This document shows positions 63,411 through 64,000 of a DNA stretch of 64,000 nucleotides, one piece after another. The number at the start of each line of letters is the position of its first letter. Positions within the stretch are counted from its first letter, which is position 1. Position numbers and translations under genes: made by a program. The stretch is taken from NCBI RefSeq assembly GCF_015767435.1, contig NZ_JADWOV010000317.1, positions 62,001-126,000 of the forward strand, read 5' to 3'. This stretch comes from Polaribacter sp. BAL334. Its GTDB lineage: Bacteria > Bacteroidota > Bacteroidia > Flavobacteriales > Flavobacteriaceae. The notes below the pieces were generated by a model. It worked only from the letters and a program-made list of their open reading frames with translations, was not told the DNA's origin and ran no database searches.

Positions 63411-64000
63411 ATGGACGAAATCATAGACATTTTAACTCCTGATGGAAAACCAACTGGAAAAATTGCTTTAAAATCGGAAGCACACAAAAACGGTTGGTTT
63501 CATGCCACTGTGCATATTTGGTTGTACACAAAAGAGGATAAAATTTTGTTGCAAAAAAGAGCCATGACCAAAAAAGTTTTTCCTGGTTTGTGGGATATTT
63601 CTGTTGCAGGACATATTGCTGCTGGCGAAAGTATTTTAGATGCTGCCCTCAGAGAAGTTCATGAAGAATTAGGATTGGAAATCAAAAGTGAAGATTTGCT
63701 AAAAATTGGCACACGAATTCACCAAGTTTCTCATGCAAATGGCATTCAAGACAATGAACATCATCATGTTTTTATTGCTGAATTAAAAGTTCCAATAGAA
63801 AATTTATCCATTCAAAAAGAGGAAGTTGACGACGTTCAATTGTTTGATTTGGCTGTTTTGAAAAATACTAAAAACATCGAAAATGTATTGCTTCCTAGGT
63901 TTCATGAATATTATTGTATGGTTTATGATACTATTATTGAGAGAGCACCTAATTTAGCAAGTACAAATCAAAGTGAAATTCGAGAGGATTTTCTTAAGTA
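63411..64000 (+). CDS. Nudix hydrolase (open to the window end)
   Basis: 196 codons from the ATG at 63411 remain open to the edge; the last two bases are TA, so the stop may be the next base. The Nudix box is complete: GHIAAGESILDAALREVHEE then LGL, fitting Gx5Ex7REUxEExGU. MTKKVFPGLWDISVAGH precedes it, as in IPP-isomerase-like Nudix proteins (YfcD type). The region HQVSHANGIQDNEHHHVF is characteristic of that branch. It probably hydrolyses a nucleoside diphosphate derivative; substrate unknown. Confidence 0.92.
   Translation, partial: MDEIIDILTPDGKPTGKIALKSEAHKNGWFHATVHIWLYTKEDKILLQKRAMTKKVFPGLWDISVAGHIAAGESILDAALREVHEELGLEIKSEDLLKIGTRIHQVSHANGIQDNEHHHVFIAELKVPIENLSIQKEEVDDVQLFDLAVLKNTKNIENVLLPRFHEYYCMVYDTIIERAPNLASTNQSEIREDFLK

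Overview
The window is AT-rich, gene-dense bacterial DNA that reads as a chromosome segment of a marine member of the Flavobacteriaceae (Polaribacter/Tenacibaculum-like; this is inferred from gene content and protein style, not from an rRNA gene). Supporting signs are the Bacteroidetes-type promoters (TTTG about 19-21 nt upstream of TAnnTTTG), the PorD-BamD-RpoZ-CoaBC-RecN cluster, a carbamoyl-phosphate synthase large subunit without its regulatory end, a dual cyclophilin-FKBP protein, and the near absence of Shine-Dalgarno sequences. I saw no rRNA or tRNA gene, CRISPR array, insertion sequence or prophage. No gene-free stretch exceeds 300 bases.

Layout. 1-3.6 kb: an MBL-fold hydrolase cut by the window edge, a conserved protein of unknown role, and an ECF sigma factor / putative anti-sigma / periplasmic sensor trio with two matching ECF-type promoters. 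3.6-6.6 kb (minus): two small conserved proteins, then manA-kdsB-HAD hydrolase. 6.7-11.5 kb (plus): a tight operon of eight genes: a 65-residue coiled-coil protein, six tandem DUF6090 membrane paralogs with near-identical N-termini and unrelated-looking C-terminal parts, and a 32-residue one-helix membrane protein. 11.7-13.6 kb: two secreted paralogs with an altered GH18-chitinase-like strand motif. 13.6-19.6 kb: queD-like and idi (minus), then a cyclophilin lipoprotein, prfC, an outer-membrane barrel candidate and the dual immunophilin. 19.7-23.1 kb: twin hybrid histidine kinases. 23.1-27.9 kb (minus): leuC-leuD-leuA-leuB with one clear promoter. 28.1-35.1 kb: carB and rpmH (minus), pyrG and yidC (plus). 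35.3 kb: a lone DUF5677-like gene. 36.3-47.0 kb: two divergent arms of a glycan-use locus: GH92 mannosidase, glycosylasparaginase and sugar MFS transporter (minus); GH20 hexosaminidase, CutC-like protein and GH2 beta-mannosidase (plus). Together these could dismantle N-glycan remnants outside or in the periplasm and import the sugars. 47-57.4 kb (minus): glycosyltransferase, fabI, recN, porD, coaBC, rpoZ, bamD, ferritin, dapA, a DUF6913-like gene and a phytase-esterase-like lipoprotein. 57.5-62.1 kb: an ABC ATPase and an ABC-2 permease fused to an M1 peptidase. 62.2-64 kb: an M42 peptidase and a Nudix hydrolase reaching the window edge.

The parts most worth a second look are the six-gene DUF6090 array with its two small companion proteins; a dispersed set of intergenic arrays built strictly on 7-base units that start at or next to gene ends (five loci); the duplicated ECF promoter; the GH18-like secreted pair; and several short palindromic elements, one of them apparently inserted in frame inside a DUF6090 gene.
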